Origin: Phytopseudomonas dryadis
GTDB taxonomy: Bacteria > Pseudomonadota > Gammaproteobacteria > Pseudomonadales > Pseudomonadaceae
Assembly: GCF_004327355.1 (NCBI RefSeq)
Contig: NZ_QJUM01000009.1
Coordinates: 62,001-126,000, forward strand
DNA: 64,000 nucleotides
Reading direction: 5' to 3'
The notes beneath the pieces were generated by a model that was not told where the DNA came from, ran no database searches, and saw only the letters and a list, made by a program, of their open reading frames with translations. Of the stretch, positions 16,070 to 26,259 are shown in pieces; position 1 is the first letter of the stretch; every line of letters starts with the position of its first letter. The position numbers and the translations under genes are program-made.

Positions 16070-16597
16070 ATGACTGCCACCGCCCGTATCGCCCTGTTGT
16101 TCCTCGCCGCGCTGCTCAGCGCCTGCTCCAGTCGTGCCCCGGTTCCGGCCCCGCAGCCCGTCGTGACCATGCCCGCGCCCGGGGTCATGCAGGGGGGCGC
16201 CGACGATGTGCTGTTCCGCGCGCTGGGGCTGGTCGGTACGCCGTACCGCTATGGCGGCAATACCCCGGACAGCGGTTTCGACTGCAGTGGCCTGATCGGC
16301 TACGTCTACCGTGACGCCGCCGGTATCCAGCTGCCGCGCTCGACCCGTGAGCTGATCGGCATGCGCGCCCCGGCGGTGGGCCGTGACGCCCTGCGCAGCG
16401 GCGACCTGGTGTTCTTCGCCACCAACGGCGGGCGTCAGGTCAGCCATGCCGGCATCTATGTCGGTGAGGGGCGCTTCGTGCATGCGCCGTCCTCGGGCGG
16501 CACCGTGCGCCTGGACAGCCTCAGCAACAGCTACTGGCAGCGTACCTATCTCGAGGCCAAGCGGGTGTTCCCCGCGGAGCTGGCGCGTTACCCCTGA
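16070..16597 (+). CDS. NlpC/P60 lipoprotein, paralog 2
   Basis: 175 residues. Lipobox LLSACSS, a short Pro-rich linker, then NlpC/P60 with Cys in SGFDCSGLIGYVY, His in VSHAGIYVG and FVHAPSS. It is about 60 percent alike to paralog 1 in the catalytic domain, from the repeated motifs, with a shorter linker. The predicted role is cleavage of peptidoglycan peptides at the outer membrane. Two such hydrolases in tandem suggest duplication. Confidence 0.88.
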   Translation: MTATARIALLFLAALLSACSSRAPVPAPQPVVTMPAPGVMQGGADDVLFRALGLVGTPYRYGGNTPDSGFDCSGLIGYVYRDAAGIQLPRSTRELIGMRAPAVGRDALRSGDLVFFATNGGRQVSHAGIYVGEGRFVHAPSSGGTVRLDSLSNSYWQRTYLEAKRVFPAELARYP

Positions 16598-16631
16598 TCC
16601 GGCCGGATCTGCACTCGCCGCGTCTTGCGCA

Positions 16632-16660
16632 TTGACGCTGGCGTGGCCAGTCTCTACCCT
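16632..16660 (+). promoter_or_regulatory. Sigma-70-like promoter of the cobalamin operon
   Basis: TTGACG (16632-16637), 17-base spacer, TACCCT (16655-16660). Start of transcription near 16667 would place the whole riboswitch in the leader. Confidence 0.6.
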
Positions 16661-16667
16661 TCGCCGC

Positions 16668-16866
16668 TTGCTTCAGGTGTCCCCGGCCACGGCCGCGGGG
16701 TGAAACTGGGAAGCCGGTGCGTCTGATCGACAAGGCCGGCGCTGCCCCCGCAACGGTAAACGAGTGAAGCCCGCGTACTGCGCCAGCCTGCCCCCGGCAG
16801 GCTCGGACGCGCGGGTTGCGATGCCCGCTCGGCATCGCGCTCGCAAGCCCGGAGACCGGCCTGTCG
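16668..16866 (+). ncRNA. Cobalamin (AdoCbl) riboswitch
   Basis: The core conserved blocks appear in order: GGGGTGAAACTGGGAAGCCGG, the B12 box region GCTGCCCCCGCAACGGTAA and the closing AAGCCCGGAGACCGGCC. The ~200-base aptamer lies in the leader of cobO. With about 210 bases left before the cobO start and no terminator, control is probably at translation by hiding the ribosome site when AdoCbl is bound. Confidence 0.95.
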
Positions 16867-16946
16867 CTTTCCAAGGGTTGCGCGGTGGGCGCTGCCGGGT
16901 GTGCAGGTTCGATCCTGCGTATCCTCGCCTCCACGGTCGTGCCCGC

Positions 16947-16977
16947 CCACCGGCACGGGATGGAGGCGTGCCGGTGG
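16947..16977 (+). promoter_or_regulatory. Strong leader hairpin after the riboswitch
   Basis: CCACCGGCACG - GGATGGAGG - CGTGCCGGTGG is an 11-bp perfect stem with a 9-base loop, and no T-run. It lies between aptamer and cobO, where the expression platform is expected. The role is inferred. Confidence 0.5.
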
Positions 16978-17074
16978 CTGATCAGCGTTTGCCGATCCCG
17001 CCCGCTGGCAGTGCCGAGCAGGGCGTGGCTCGGGGCGAATCCTCCAGGTTCCCGTACTGCCATGAGGAAACTCC

Positions 17075-17698
17075 ATGATTACGCCCAACACCGAATCCGC
17101 CGAACGCGATGCCCGCCACAAGGCGCGCATGGCGCGCAAGAAGGCGCTGGTCGACGAGAAGATCGCCCAGGCCCGGGACGAGTACGGCCTGCTGCTGGTG
17201 CACAGCGGCAACGGCAAGGGCAAGAGCAGTTCGGCGTTCGGCATGGTCGCCCGAGCCCTGGGCCATGGCCTGAAGGTCGGTGTGGTGCAGTTCATCAAGG
17301 GCGGCATGGCCACGGGCGAGGAGCAGTTCTTCCGCCGTTTCCCCGATGAGGTCAGCTACCACGTGATGGGCGAGGGCTACACCTGGGATACCCAGGATCG
17401 CCAGCGCGATATCGAGAAGGCCCGTCAGGCCTGGGCCGCGGCCCGGCAACTGCTGAGCGATCCACAGGTCGCCCTGGTGGTGCTGGATGAGCTGAACATC
17501 GCCCTCAAGCACCATTACCTGGATGTCGACACGGTGTTGCGCGACATCGAATCGCGGCCCGAGCTGCAGCACGTGGTCGTCACCGGGCGGGGGGCGCCGC
17601 CGGCATTGATCGAGGCGGCGGATACCGTCACCGAGATGAACCTGGTCAAGCATGCCTTCAAGGCCGGGGTCAAAGCGCAGAAGGGTGTCGAATTCTGA
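17075..17698 (+). CDS. cobO: Cob(I)yrinic acid a,c-diamide adenosyltransferase
   Basis: 207 residues, the CobA/CobO/BtuR family. The P-loop GNGKGKSSSAFG lies near 49-60, with VVQFIKGG and the acidic LVVLDELNIAL near 135. It moves adenosine from ATP to the cobalt of reduced corrinoids. It is first in the operon after the riboswitch; ATG follows GAGGA. In PAO1 a btuB-like receptor gene precedes cobO, and none is present here. The stop overlaps the cobB start by one base (TGATG). Confidence 0.96.
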   Translation: MITPNTESAERDARHKARMARKKALVDEKIAQARDEYGLLLVHSGNGKGKSSSAFGMVARALGHGLKVGVVQFIKGGMATGEEQFFRRFPDEVSYHVMGEGYTWDTQDRQRDIEKARQAWAAARQLLSDPQVALVVLDELNIALKHHYLDVDTVLRDIESRPELQHVVVTGRGAPPALIEAADTVTEMNLVKHAFKAGVKAQKGVEF

Positions 17699-19029
17699 TG
17701 AATGCCAGCAGCGGCTGCAACCGCGATGGAGACGTGGCAGCGGCGCGTCGGTGTCCCGCCCTGCTGATCGCCGCGCCGGCTTCGGGCCAGGGCAAGACCA
17801 CCGTCACCGCCGCCCTGGCACGCCTGCACACCCGGCAGGGCAAGCGGGTGCGGGTGTTCAAGTGCGGCCCGGATTTTCTCGATCCGATGATCCTCTCCCG
17901 CGCCAGCGCCAATCCGGTGTACCAGCTGGATCTGTGGATGGTCGGCGAGGCCGAGAGCCGGCGCCTGCTCTGGGAAGCCGCCGCGGAGGCCGACTTGATC
18001 CTGATCGAGGGGGTGATGGGGCTGTTCGACGGCGCGCCGTCCGCGGCCGATCTGGCCCGGCGCTTCGGCGTGCCGGTGTTGGGGGTGATCGACGGGTCGG
18101 CCATGGCCCAGACCTTCGGCGCCCTGGCGGTGGGCCTGGCCAGCTATCAGCCCGACCTGCCGTTTGCCGGGGTGCTGGGCAACCGGGTCAACCCGGGGCG
18201 GCACAATGACCTGATCCGCGACAGCCTGCCGGCGTCCATTGGCTGGTACGGCTCGTTGCCGCGCAGTGCCGCCATCGAGTTGCCCAGCCGCCACCTGGGT
18301 CTGGTGCAGGCCGGCGAGCTGGCCGACCTGGAGGCGCGCCTGGACAGCGCCGCCGACGCCCTGGCGCAGACCGCGGGCAGCACCCTGCCGCCCGCGGTGA
18401 GTTTCAGCGCGCCGCCGCCGCAGCCCCTGGCCGCGCTGCTCGAGGGCGTGCGCATCGGCGTGGCCCGCGATGCCGCGTTCGCCTTTACCTACCAGGCCAA
18501 TCTCGACCTGCTGCAAGGCCTGGGTGCGCACTTGCGGTACTTCAGCCCGCTGACGGACGAGCGCCTGCCGCCGGTGGACAGCCTCTATCTGCCTGGCGGC
18601 TATCCCGAGTTGCACCTGCGGGCGCTGGCGGCGAATCGCTCGATGATCGCGGCGATCGCGGCGCACCAGCATGCCGGCAAGCCGATCCTGGCGGAGTGCG
18701 GCGGCATGCTCTACCTGCTCGACTCGCTCAGCGATGTGGCCGGCGAGCGCGCCGAACTGGCGGGCCTGGTGCCGGGCCACGCGCAGATGCAGAAACGCCT
18801 GGTGGCCCTGGCGCTGCAGGCGGTCGATCTGCCCGAGGGGCGGCTGCGCGGGCACAGCTATCACCATTCGCGGCTGCAGTCCGCGCTGAGTCCGCTGGCC
18901 GTTGGCGACTGCCCCAACGACAAGCCGGTGAATGAGGCGGTGTTCCGTATCGGCCGCCTGACCGCGTCCTATATCCACTTCTACCTGCCGTCCAATGCCG
19001 TGGCCGCGGCGGCGTTGTTGCGCCCATGA
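17698..19029 (+). CDS. cobB: Cobyrinate a,c-diamide synthase
   Basis: 443 residues. The N-terminal half is a dethiobiotin-synthetase-like ATPase with APASGQGKTTVTAAL near 23-37 and VMGLFDG. The C-terminal half is a class I glutamine amidotransferase-like domain with the nucleophile Cys in LAECGGMLYL. It amidates carboxylates a and c of cobyrinic acid with glutamine and ATP. Overlaps with cobO and bluB (ATGA) show tight coupling. Confidence 0.95.
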   Translation: MNASSGCNRDGDVAAARRCPALLIAAPASGQGKTTVTAALARLHTRQGKRVRVFKCGPDFLDPMILSRASANPVYQLDLWMVGEAESRRLLWEAAAEADLILIEGVMGLFDGAPSAADLARRFGVPVLGVIDGSAMAQTFGALAVGLASYQPDLPFAGVLGNRVNPGRHNDLIRDSLPASIGWYGSLPRSAAIELPSRHLGLVQAGELADLEARLDSAADALAQTAGSTLPPAVSFSAPPPQPLAALLEGVRIGVARDAAFAFTYQANLDLLQGLGAHLRYFSPLTDERLPPVDSLYLPGGYPELHLRALAANRSMIAAIAAHQHAGKPILAECGGMLYLLDSLSDVAGERAELAGLVPGHAQMQKRLVALALQAVDLPEGRLRGHSYHHSRLQSALSPLAVGDCPNDKPVNEAVFRIGRLTASYIHFYLPSNAVAAAALLRP

Positions 19030-19673
19030 ACGAGCACGCCTTCAGCGCCGAGGAACGCGCAGCGGTATACCGGGCCATCGCCGAACGACGGGACATGCGC
19101 CACTTCTGCGGTGGCGAGGTGGCGCCCGAGTTGCTCGCCCGTTTGCTCGAGGCCGCGCATCAGGCGCCGAGCGTAGGGCTGATGCAGCCCTGGCGGTTCA
19201 TCCGCATCACCCGCCCGGCCCTGCGCGAGGATATCTACCAACTGGTCGAGGCCGAGCGGCAGCTGACCGCCGAGGCGCTGGGCGAGCGTTCCGACGCCTT
19301 CATGCGGCTCAAGGTCGAAGGTATCCGCGACTGTGCCGAACTGCTGGTGGCGGCGCTGATGGACGGCCGTGAGGCGCATGTCTTCGGCCGACGCACCTTG
19401 CCGGAAATGGATATGGCATCGCTGGCCTGCGCCATTCAGAATCTCTGGCTGGCCGCCCGCGCCGAGGGCCTGGGCATGGGCTGGGTATCCTTGTTCGATC
19501 CCCGGGCCCTGGCCGAGCTGCTGGCCATGCCGAGCGGCAGCAAGCCGCTGGCGGTGCTGTGCCTGGGGCCGGTGCAGGCGTTCTACCCGGTGCCGATGCT
19601 GGTACAGGAGGGCTGGGCCGAGGCGCGGCCCTTGAACGAATTGCTGTTCCAGGATCAGTGGGGACGAAAATGA
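19026..19673 (+). CDS. bluB: 5,6-dimethylbenzimidazole synthase BluB
   Basis: 215 residues of the nitroreductase-like flavin fold. RRDMRHFCG at the N-terminus and [12 protein letters not shown] match BluB, and [12 protein letters not shown] is also typical. BluB breaks down FMNH2 with oxygen to give DMB, the lower ligand of B12, so this organism can make its own DMB aerobically. Overlap of 4 bases with cobB. Confidence 0.95.
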   Translation: MNEHAFSAEERAAVYRAIAERRDMRHFCGGEVAPELLARLLEAAHQAPSVGLMQPWRFIRITRPALREDIYQLVEAERQLTAEALGERSDAFMRLKVEGIRDCAELLVAALMDGREAHVFGRRTLPEMDMASLACAIQNLWLAARAEGLGMGWVSLFDPRALAELLAMPSGSKPLAVLCLGPVQAFYPVPMLVQEGWAEARPLNELLFQDQWGRK

Positions 19674-19713
19674 ACGATGCGCGGGGGCTGGCGCCCGCTT
19701 CGTGGAGGCGCGC

Positions 19714-20622
19714 GTGAGCCTGGTCATCGCTGCGCTGGCCGGCGTCGCACTGGACGCAGCCCTGGGTGAGCCCAGGCGCTGGCACCCGTTGGTGGGCTTT
19801 GGCCGGCTGGCCGCTCGCCTGGAGCAGCGTTTCAATCCGTCCGGTGGCGGCTGGCGCAGCCACGGCGTCAGTGCCTGGTGCCTGGCGGTGTTGCCCCTGA
19901 CCCTGCTGACCGGCCTGCTGGCACAATTGCCCTGGATCGGCTGGCTGGTGCAGATCATCGCCCTGTATGCCGCGCTCGGTCTGCGCAGCCTCGACCAACA
20001 CGCCCAGCCGGTGGCCCAGGCCCTGCGCCTGGGCGACCTGCCCGAGGCGCGCGTGCGGGTGGGCCATATGGTCAGCCGCAACACCGCCGGGCTGGACGCC
20101 ACGGGGGTGGCCCGGGCCGGCACCGAATCGGTGCTGGAGAATGGCAGCGACGCGGTGTTCGCCGCGCTGTTCTGGTTCCTGCTGGTCGGTGCGCCGGGGG
20201 TGGTGCTGTACCGCCTGAGCAATACCCTGGATGCCATGTGGGGCTACCGCAACGAACGCTTCGAGCGGTTCGGCTGGGCGGCGGCGAAGATTGACGATGT
20301 GCTCAACTATGTGCCCGCGCGGCTGGTCGCGCTGACCTACGCGTTGCTCGGCCGCACCTGGCTGGCGCTGCGCTGCTGGCGGCGTCAGGCGCTGCAATGG
20401 GACAGCCCCAATGCCGGGCCGGTGATGGCGGCCGGCGCCGGGTCGCTGGGGATCAGCCTCGGTGGTGCCGCGGTGTATCACGGTGAATTGCACCAGCGTC
20501 CGCTGCTGGGGGAGGGCCCGGCGCCCAAGGCGCGGGATATCGAACGGGCGATGAACCGGGTGTGGGCCGGGGTGCTGCTGTGGTTGTCGCTGATGCTGCT
20601 CTGGGAGGTGTGCGTTGCTTGA
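19714..20622 (+). CDS. cbiB: Adenosylcobinamide-phosphate synthase (CbiB; Pseudomonas CobD)
   Basis: 302 residues from GTG, 5 bases after GGAGG; an upstream in-frame GTG at 19702 overlaps that site and is less likely. It is an integral membrane protein with the family motif [18 protein letters not shown] and [12 protein letters not shown], and later [26 protein letters not shown]. It joins aminopropanol phosphate to adenosylcobyric acid. It overlaps the next gene by 8 bases. Confidence 0.93.
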   Translation: MSLVIAALAGVALDAALGEPRRWHPLVGFGRLAARLEQRFNPSGGGWRSHGVSAWCLAVLPLTLLTGLLAQLPWIGWLVQIIALYAALGLRSLDQHAQPVAQALRLGDLPEARVRVGHMVSRNTAGLDATGVARAGTESVLENGSDAVFAALFWFLLVGAPGVVLYRLSNTLDAMWGYRNERFERFGWAAAKIDDVLNYVPARLVALTYALLGRTWLALRCWRRQALQWDSPNAGPVMAAGAGSLGISLGGAAVYHGELHQRPLLGEGPAPKARDIERAMNRVWAGVLLWLSLMLLWEVCVA

Positions 20623-21607
20623 GCATGGAGGGCGCCTGCGCCTGGCTGCGCAGCAGCATGGCATTCCCTTGTCCGACTGGCTGGATCTGTCCACCGGTGT
20701 CGCTCCCTATGGCTGGCTGCTGCCGGCGATCCCGGCCCAGGCCTGGATGCGTCTGCCGGAACCGGACGATGGCCTGGAGGCCGCCGCCTGCGCCTATTAC
20801 GGCGTCGCCCGGCTGTTGCCGGTGGCCGGCTCGCAGGCGGCGATCCAGTGTTTGCCACGGCTGCGGCGCGAGGCCCGGGTGGGCATCGTCTCGCCGGCCT
20901 ATGCCGAACATGCCGCGGCCTGGCAGCGCGAGGGGCACCGCGTCCTGGAAATCAGCGAGGCCAGCGTCAACCGGGCGCTGGAACGTCTGGACGTGCTGCT
21001 GCTGGTCAATCCGAACAACCCCACCGGGCGGCGCTTTTCCCCCGAGCAACTGTTCGCCTGGCATGCGCGGCTGGCGGCGCGGGGCGGCTGGCTGGTGGTC
21101 GACGAGGCCTTCATCGACTGCACGCCCGAGCAGAGTCTGGCGGCCCACAGCCATCTGCCCGGCCTCATCGTGCTGCGTTCGTTCGGCAAGTTCTTCGGCC
21201 TGGCCGGCGCGCGGCTGGGGTTCGTGCTGGCCAGTCCCGCGCTGCTCGACGAGATGGCCGCGCTGCTCGGGCCCTGGGCGGTGAGCGGGCCGACCCGGGC
21301 AGTGGCCAGCCATCTGCTCGGTGACCGCGCGGGGCAGCAGGGGCAGCGTCAGCGCCTGAACGACGATGGCCTGCGCCTGGCCGAACTGCTGAGCGGCCAT
21401 GGGCTGCCGCCGACCGGCGGTTGCGCCCTGTTCCAGTGGGTCGCCAGCGAGCGGGCGGCCGTGCTGCATGAGTTCCTGGCCTGCAATGGCATCCTCACGC
21501 GCCTGTTCGCCAGTCCGCCGAGCATCCGTTTCGGCCTGCCGCCGGACGAAGACGGCTGGCAGCGCCTGGAGCGTGCGTTACAGGTATTCGCCGAGGCCTC
21601 GCGATGA
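20615..21607 (+). CDS. cobD: Threonine-phosphate decarboxylase (CobD; Pseudomonas CobC)
   Basis: 330 residues from a TTG start, preceded 7 bases upstream by GGGAGG. It is a class I/II PLP aminotransferase-like fold: [11 protein letters not shown], Asp in VVDEAFID, Schiff-base Lys in [14 protein letters not shown]. It decarboxylates L-threonine phosphate to aminopropanol phosphate, the linker used by CbiB. The rare TTG start inside the cbiB end may limit its output. Confidence 0.93.
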   Translation: MLEHGGRLRLAAQQHGIPLSDWLDLSTGVAPYGWLLPAIPAQAWMRLPEPDDGLEAAACAYYGVARLLPVAGSQAAIQCLPRLRREARVGIVSPAYAEHAAAWQREGHRVLEISEASVNRALERLDVLLLVNPNNPTGRRFSPEQLFAWHARLAARGGWLVVDEAFIDCTPEQSLAAHSHLPGLIVLRSFGKFFGLAGARLGFVLASPALLDEMAALLGPWAVSGPTRAVASHLLGDRAGQQGQRQRLNDDGLRLAELLSGHGLPPTGGCALFQWVASERAAVLHEFLACNGILTRLFASPPSIRFGLPPDEDGWQRLERALQVFAEASR

Positions 21608-23070
21608 ACCGGCTGGGCGCGACCCTGATGGTGCAGGGCACCACCTCCGATGCCGGCAAGAGTACGCTGGTGACCGCACTGTGCCGCTGGTTGCGCCGCC
21701 AGGGCGTCAGCGTGGCGCCCTTCAAGCCGCAGAACATGGCGCTCAACAGCGCGGTGACCGCCGATGGCGGCGAGATCGGCCGGGCCCAGGCGGTGCAGGC
21801 GCAAGCCGCCGGCCTGGCGCCGCATACCGATATGAACCCGGTGCTGCTCAAGCCCAACAGCGATACCGGGGCCCAGGTGATCATCCACGGGCAGGCCATC
21901 GGCAACATGGATGCCGTGGCCTACCACGACTACAAGCAGGTGGCGCGCGAGGCGGTGCTGGCCTCGCACCGTCGGCTGAGTGCGGCGCATCGGGTGGTGA
22001 TGGTCGAGGGCGCCGGCTCGCCGGCGGAAATCAACCTGCGCGCCAATGACATCGCCAACATGGGTTTCGCCGAAGCGGTCGACTGTCCGGTGATCCTGAT
22101 CGCCGACATCGACAAGGGCGGCGTCTTCGCCCACCTGGTCGGTACCCTCGAGCTGCTCGCGCCCAGTGAGCAGGCGCGGCTCAAGGGTTTCGTGATCAAC
22201 CGTTTCCGCGGCGACATCGCCCTGCTGCAACCCGGGCTGGACTGGCTCGAGCAGCGTACCGGCAAGCCGGTGCTCGGCGTGTTGCCCTACCTGATGGATT
22301 TTCACCTGGAAGCCGAGGACGCCATCGACAGGCGCCAGGTGAGCAAGGCCGAACAGGTGCTCAAGGTGGTGGTGCCGGTGCTGCCACGCATCAGCAACCA
22401 CACCGACTTCGATCCGCTGCGCCTGCATCCCCAGGTCGAGCTGAGCTTCGTCGGCGCGGGCCAGGCGATCCCCCCGGCCGATCTGATTATCCTGCCCGGC
22501 TCCAAGAGCGTGCGCGCCGACCTGGCCCATCTTCGCGAGCAGGGCTGGCCTGCGGCGCTCGAGCGGCACCTGCGTTATGGCGGCAAGGTGCTGGGCATCT
22601 GCGGCGGCCTGCAGATGCTCGGTCGCCGGATCGAGGATCCGGCCGGGCTGGAAGGGCCGGCGGGCAGCAGCGCGGGGCTGGGCCTGCTGCGTATCGACAC
22701 GCGGCTCGAGGTGCACAAGCAGTTGCGCACGGTCAGCGGGCGGCTCTGCCTGGAGGATGCGCCGGTCAGCGGTTACGAGATCCACGCCGGGGTGAGCCAC
22801 GGGGAGGATCTACGGGCGCCGGCCGCGCGTCTCGACGATGGTCGTGTCGATGGCGCCATGAGCGCCGATGGCCAGGTGCTCGGCACCTACCTGCACGGCC
22901 TGTTCGAATCCACCGAGGCCTGTGCGGCGCTGCTGCGCTGGGCGGGACTGCGGGCGGTGCAGACGGTGGATTACCACGCCCTGCGCGAACGCGATATCGA
23001 GCGTCTGGCCGATCTGGTCGAGACGCATATGGACGAGGCGGCATTGCGCGGGCTCTGTGGTCTGGCCTAG
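21604..23070 (+). CDS. cobQ: Cobyric acid synthase
   Basis: 488 residues. An N-terminal ATPase domain has [19 protein letters not shown] and [11 protein letters not shown]. The C-terminal amidotransferase has the catalytic Cys in [10 protein letters not shown] and the late His in [10 protein letters not shown]. It amidates positions b, d, e and g of adenosylcobyrinic diamide. ATGA overlap with the preceding gene. It is followed by a 299-bp repeat-bearing gap that splits the operon. Confidence 0.95.
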   Translation: MNRLGATLMVQGTTSDAGKSTLVTALCRWLRRQGVSVAPFKPQNMALNSAVTADGGEIGRAQAVQAQAAGLAPHTDMNPVLLKPNSDTGAQVIIHGQAIGNMDAVAYHDYKQVAREAVLASHRRLSAAHRVVMVEGAGSPAEINLRANDIANMGFAEAVDCPVILIADIDKGGVFAHLVGTLELLAPSEQARLKGFVINRFRGDIALLQPGLDWLEQRTGKPVLGVLPYLMDFHLEAEDAIDRRQVSKAEQVLKVVVPVLPRISNHTDFDPLRLHPQVELSFVGAGQAIPPADLIILPGSKSVRADLAHLREQGWPAALERHLRYGGKVLGICGGLQMLGRRIEDPAGLEGPAGSSAGLGLLRIDTRLEVHKQLRTVSGRLCLEDAPVSGYEIHAGVSHGEDLRAPAARLDDGRVDGAMSADGQVLGTYLHGLFESTEACAALLRWAGLRAVQTVDYHALRERDIERLADLVETHMDEAALRGLCGLA

Positions 23071-23163
23071 CAACGGTCATGTGTCGGCCAGGGTGGTCGA
23101 TGTGCCCGAGGCGGCGAACGGGGCAATCGTAATGAGGGATGGCAGCTATAAGGCGAAAGCGGA

Positions 23164-23275
23164 CGTAGGGTGGATGATGCTCTTTTCATCCACCATTGCG
23201 ATTGCAGAGCGGTGGACGGATGAAGCGTCGTCCACCCTACGAGCTTGCAGCTTGCAGCTTGCAGCTTGCAGCTCA
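23164..23275. repeat. 78-bp inverted-repeat element and 7-bp tandem repeat inside the cob operon
   Basis: CGTAGGGTGGA (23164-23174) and TCCACCCTACG (23231-23241) bound a 78-bp element with further internal symmetry (GGATGATG / CATCCACC). Directly after it AGCTTGC is repeated about 4.7 times (23243-23275). The rest of the 23071-23369 gap shows no gene. Confidence 0.75.
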
Positions 23276-23369
23276 ATGGCCGCTTGCGCCACTCAGCCCG
23301 TTCGCTCGGATACGACATTTGATCTGTGATGTGGAACCAGTGGCTTTTTGCGAATCGAGGTTGAGCGAC

Positions 23370-23891
23370 ATGCATGAATTGATTCTCGGTGGCGCCCGCT
23401 CCGGCAAGAGCCGGTTGGCCGAGCGGCTGGCCGAGGCGTCGGGGCTGGAGGTGACCTATATCGCCACCAGCCAGGCGCTGGATGGCGAAATGAGCAGCCG
23501 CATCCTGCAGCACCGCCAGCGCCGCCCGCCGCAATGGGGGCTGGTCGAGGAGCCGCTGCAACTGGCCCGGGTGCTGCGCGAGCGGGCCACGGCGCAGCGC
23601 TGCCTGCTGGTCGACTGCCTGACCCTGTGGCTGACCAACCTGCTGCTGCTGGACGATACCGAGCGTCTGCAGCAGGAGCGTGATGCCTTGCTGGCCTGTC
23701 TCGACGAGCTGCCGGGACGCCTGATCCTGGTGAGCAATGAGAGCGGCCTCGGCGTGGTGCCGCTGGGCGAGCTGAGCCGCCGCTATGTGGACGAAGCCGG
23801 CTGGCTGCATCAGGCCCTGGCCGCTCGCTGCCCGCGGGTGGTGTTCTGCGTGGCCGGCTTGCCCATGGTGCTCAAGGGAGCGGCGCTATGA
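23370..23891 (+). CDS. cobU: Adenosylcobinamide kinase/guanylyltransferase (CobU; Pseudomonas CobP)
   Basis: 173 residues. P-loop [16 protein letters not shown] near 6-21, [24 protein letters not shown] carrying the guanylated His, and [13 protein letters not shown]. It phosphorylates adenosylcobinamide and then attaches GMP. The ATG at 23370 ([14 protein letters not shown]) matches homologs; longer upstream reading passes through the repeat. It is coupled to cobT by ATGA. Confidence 0.95.
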   Translation: MHELILGGARSGKSRLAERLAEASGLEVTYIATSQALDGEMSSRILQHRQRRPPQWGLVEEPLQLARVLRERATAQRCLLVDCLTLWLTNLLLLDDTERLQQERDALLACLDELPGRLILVSNESGLGVVPLGELSRRYVDEAGWLHQALAARCPRVVFCVAGLPMVLKGAAL

Positions 23892-24943
23892 CCCTCGATT
23901 GGTGGCACAACGCCTGCCAGCCGCTGGACCCGGTCGCCCGGCGCAAGGCCGAAGCCCGCCAGCGGCAGTTGACCAAACCGAGCGGTTCGCTCGCCCAGCT
24001 GGAGCAACTGGCGATTCAGCTCGCCGCCTTGCAGGGGCGTGAGCGCCCCGGCGTCGAGCGGCTGTGGATCGCCATCTTCGCGGCCGACCATGGGGTGGTC
24101 GCCGAGGGCGTGTCGGCCTATCCCCAAGCCGTGACCGGGCAGATGCTGCGCAATTTCGTCGGTGGTGGCGCGGCGATCAGTGTGTTGGCGCGGCAGTTGG
24201 GCGCGACCCTGGAGGTCACCGACCTGGGCACGGCGCTACCGCTGGAGCCGCTGCCGGGCGTGCGTCACCTGCAGGTCGGCGCCGGCACGCAGAATTTCCT
24301 ACGCGGCCCGGCGATGACCCCGGCCCAGGCGCTGATCGCCTTGCAGGCCGGGCGCGACAGCGTGATCCGCGCGGCTGGCGAGGGCGCCGAGTTGTTCATC
24401 GGCGGGGAAATGGGCATCGGCAATACCACCTCGGCGACGGCCCTGGCCTGCGCCCTGCTGGGCTGCCCGGTGGCCGATCTGGTGGGGCCGGGTACCGGTC
24501 TCGATGCCCGTGGCGTGCAACGCAAGAGCGAGGTGATCGAGGCGGCGCTGGCCTTGCACCGCGAGGCCGCCGGGCAACCCGTGGAAATCCTCCGGCGCCT
24601 CGGTGGTTTCGAGATTGCGTCGTTGACCGGCGCCTACTTGGCGTGCGCCCAGCAAGGCGTGGCGGCGCTGGTCGACGGCTTCATCTGCAGTGTGGCGGCG
24701 TTGCTGGCCGTGCAGTTGAACCCGGCTTGCCGCGACTGGCTGCTGTTCGCCCACCAGAGCGCCGAGCCCGGCCATCGGCGGGTACTGGCCGAGCTGCAGG
24801 CGCGGCCTTTGCTGCAACTGGGGTTGCGCCTGGGCGAGGGCAGTGGCGCCGCCATGGCCGTGCCGATACTGCGTCTGGCCTGTGCCCTGCACAACGACAT
24901 GGCGACCTTCGCCGAGGCCGCGGTAGCGGATCGCCCGTCGTGA
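23888..24943 (+). CDS. cobT: Nicotinate-nucleotide:DMB phosphoribosyltransferase (CobT; Pseudomonas CobU)
   Basis: 351 residues. [13 protein letters not shown] near the start, [30 protein letters not shown], and the catalytic Glu/Gly-rich end [13 protein letters not shown]. It makes alpha-ribazole phosphate from nicotinate mononucleotide and DMB, the DMB coming from BluB. The length is normal. It is linked by overlaps to cobU upstream and cobC downstream. Confidence 0.96.
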   Translation: MTLDWWHNACQPLDPVARRKAEARQRQLTKPSGSLAQLEQLAIQLAALQGRERPGVERLWIAIFAADHGVVAEGVSAYPQAVTGQMLRNFVGGGAAISVLARQLGATLEVTDLGTALPLEPLPGVRHLQVGAGTQNFLRGPAMTPAQALIALQAGRDSVIRAAGEGAELFIGGEMGIGNTTSATALACALLGCPVADLVGPGTGLDARGVQRKSEVIEAALALHREAAGQPVEILRRLGGFEIASLTGAYLACAQQGVAALVDGFICSVAALLAVQLNPACRDWLLFAHQSAEPGHRRVLAELQARPLLQLGLRLGEGSGAAMAVPILRLACALHNDMATFAEAAVADRPS

Positions 24944-25515
24944 CCGTGCAACTGCACCTGCTGCGGCATGGCGAGACCGAACAGGGCGGTGGCCTGCGCG
25001 GCAGCCTCGACGATGCCCTGACCGCCGTCGGCTGGGCCCAGTTGCGGGCCGCCGTGGGCGAGCATGAGCGCTGGGATCGGCTGGTCAGTTCACCCTTGCA
25101 GCGCTGCGCGCGCTTCGCCGAGGAAGTGGCCGGGCAGCGGCGACTGCCATTGCGCTACGAGGCGGATCTGCAGGAGTTGCATTTCGGCGCCTGGGAAGGC
25201 CGCAGTGCGGCGCAATTGATGGCCACCGACGCCGAGGCGCTGGGCCGCTTCTGGGCCGATCCCTATGCCTTCACGCCGCCCGACGGCGAGCCGCTGGCAG
25301 CCTTCGAAGCGCGGGTGCTGGGCGCCTTGCAACGCCTGCAGGCCGCGCATGCGGGCGAGCGCCTGCTGCTGATCACCCATGGCGGCGTGATGCGTCTGCT
25401 GCTGGCGCGGGCCCGGGGCCTGCCGCGTCAGGACCTGCTGCAGGTAAGTGTCGGTTACGCCGAGTCGTTCCGTCTGCGCCTGGGCGCCGACGGCTCCCTG
25501 CTGGAGTTGCCATGA
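24940..25515 (+). CDS. cobC: Alpha-ribazole phosphatase, histidine phosphatase family
   Basis: 191 residues from GTG in a GTGA overlap with the cobT stop. The RHG motif [11 protein letters not shown] is near residue 9, [16 protein letters not shown] is near 44, acidic [10 protein letters not shown] is near 80, and the second His is in [13 protein letters not shown]. It removes phosphate from alpha-ribazole 5'-phosphate or adenosylcobalamin 5'-phosphate. The position between cobT and cobS supports this over a general phosphoglycerate mutase role. Confidence 0.9.
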   Translation: MTVQLHLLRHGETEQGGGLRGSLDDALTAVGWAQLRAAVGEHERWDRLVSSPLQRCARFAEEVAGQRRLPLRYEADLQELHFGAWEGRSAAQLMATDAEALGRFWADPYAFTPPDGEPLAAFEARVLGALQRLQAAHAGERLLLITHGGVMRLLLARARGLPRQDLLQVSVGYAESFRLRLGADGSLLELP

Positions 25516-26234
25516 CACCATTCTGGATCGCCCTGCAGTTTCTCACCCGCCTGCCGGTGCGTCTGGCCGCCAGGCCGACGCCGCAACAGCTGGGCCAGTC
25601 GCTGCTCTGCTATCCCCTGGTGGGCGTGGTGATCGGGCTGTTGCTGCTGCTTCTCCAGGCTGTGACGGCATCCGCGCCATTGCCCCTGCAGGCGGCGTTG
25701 CTGCTCGCTCTCTGGGTCGGGTTGACGGGGGCGCTGCACCTGGACGGTCTGGCCGACAGTGCCGACGCCTGGGTCGGCGGCTTCGGCGACCGCGAGCGTA
25801 CCCTGGCGATCATGCAGGACCCGCGCAGCGGGCCCGTGGCCGTGGTGGTGCTGGTCCTGCTGCTGCTGCTCAAGTTCGCGGCGTTGCTGGCGTTGCTCGA
25901 ACGCGGTGAATACCTGGCGTTGCTGCTGGTGCCGGTGATCGGCCGGGGCGCGCTGCTGGGCTTGTTCCTGTGCACCCCCTATGTGCGCTCCGGCGGCCTC
26001 GGCGAGGCGCTCGCCCAGCATTTGCCCAGGCCGGGGGCGAAGGCGCTGCTGATCCTGCTGGTGCTGGTCGGCCTGCTGTTCGGCGGATTCGGGGTCGTGC
26101 TCGTGGTGCTGGTGGCATTCTGGCTGCTGCGTCGGCTGCTGCTGCAGCGCCTCGGCGGTACCACGGGCGATACCGCCGGCGCGCTGCTGGAAGTGCTGGA
26201 GTGCACGGCCCTGGTTGCCTTGGTGCTGGTTTAA
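25512..26234 (+). CDS. cobS: Adenosylcobinamide-GDP ribazoletransferase (CobS; Pseudomonas CobV)
   Basis: 240 residues, a multi-helix inner-membrane enzyme. It begins FWIALQFLTRLPV and has the conserved acidic motif GALHLDGLADSADAWVGG near 75-92 and MQDPRSGPVAVVV. It condenses AdoCbi-GDP with alpha-ribazole to complete the B12 nucleotide loop. It is the last gene of the operon, with an ATGA overlap to cobC. Confidence 0.94.
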   Translation: MTPFWIALQFLTRLPVRLAARPTPQQLGQSLLCYPLVGVVIGLLLLLLQAVTASAPLPLQAALLLALWVGLTGALHLDGLADSADAWVGGFGDRERTLAIMQDPRSGPVAVVVLVLLLLLKFAALLALLERGEYLALLLVPVIGRGALLGLFLCTPYVRSGGLGEALAQHLPRPGAKALLILLVLVGLLFGGFGVVLVVLVAFWLLRRLLLQRLGGTTGDTAGALLEVLECTALVALVLV

Positions 26235-26259
26235 GCGGCAAGAAAGCGGTTGGGCGCAG

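Noticed and set aside
16906..16936. tRNA fragment between riboswitch and cobO
   Set aside because: GCAGGTTCGATCCTGC resembles a T-arm but its loop is one base short, and no D-arm, anticodon arm or pairing acceptor stem is present.
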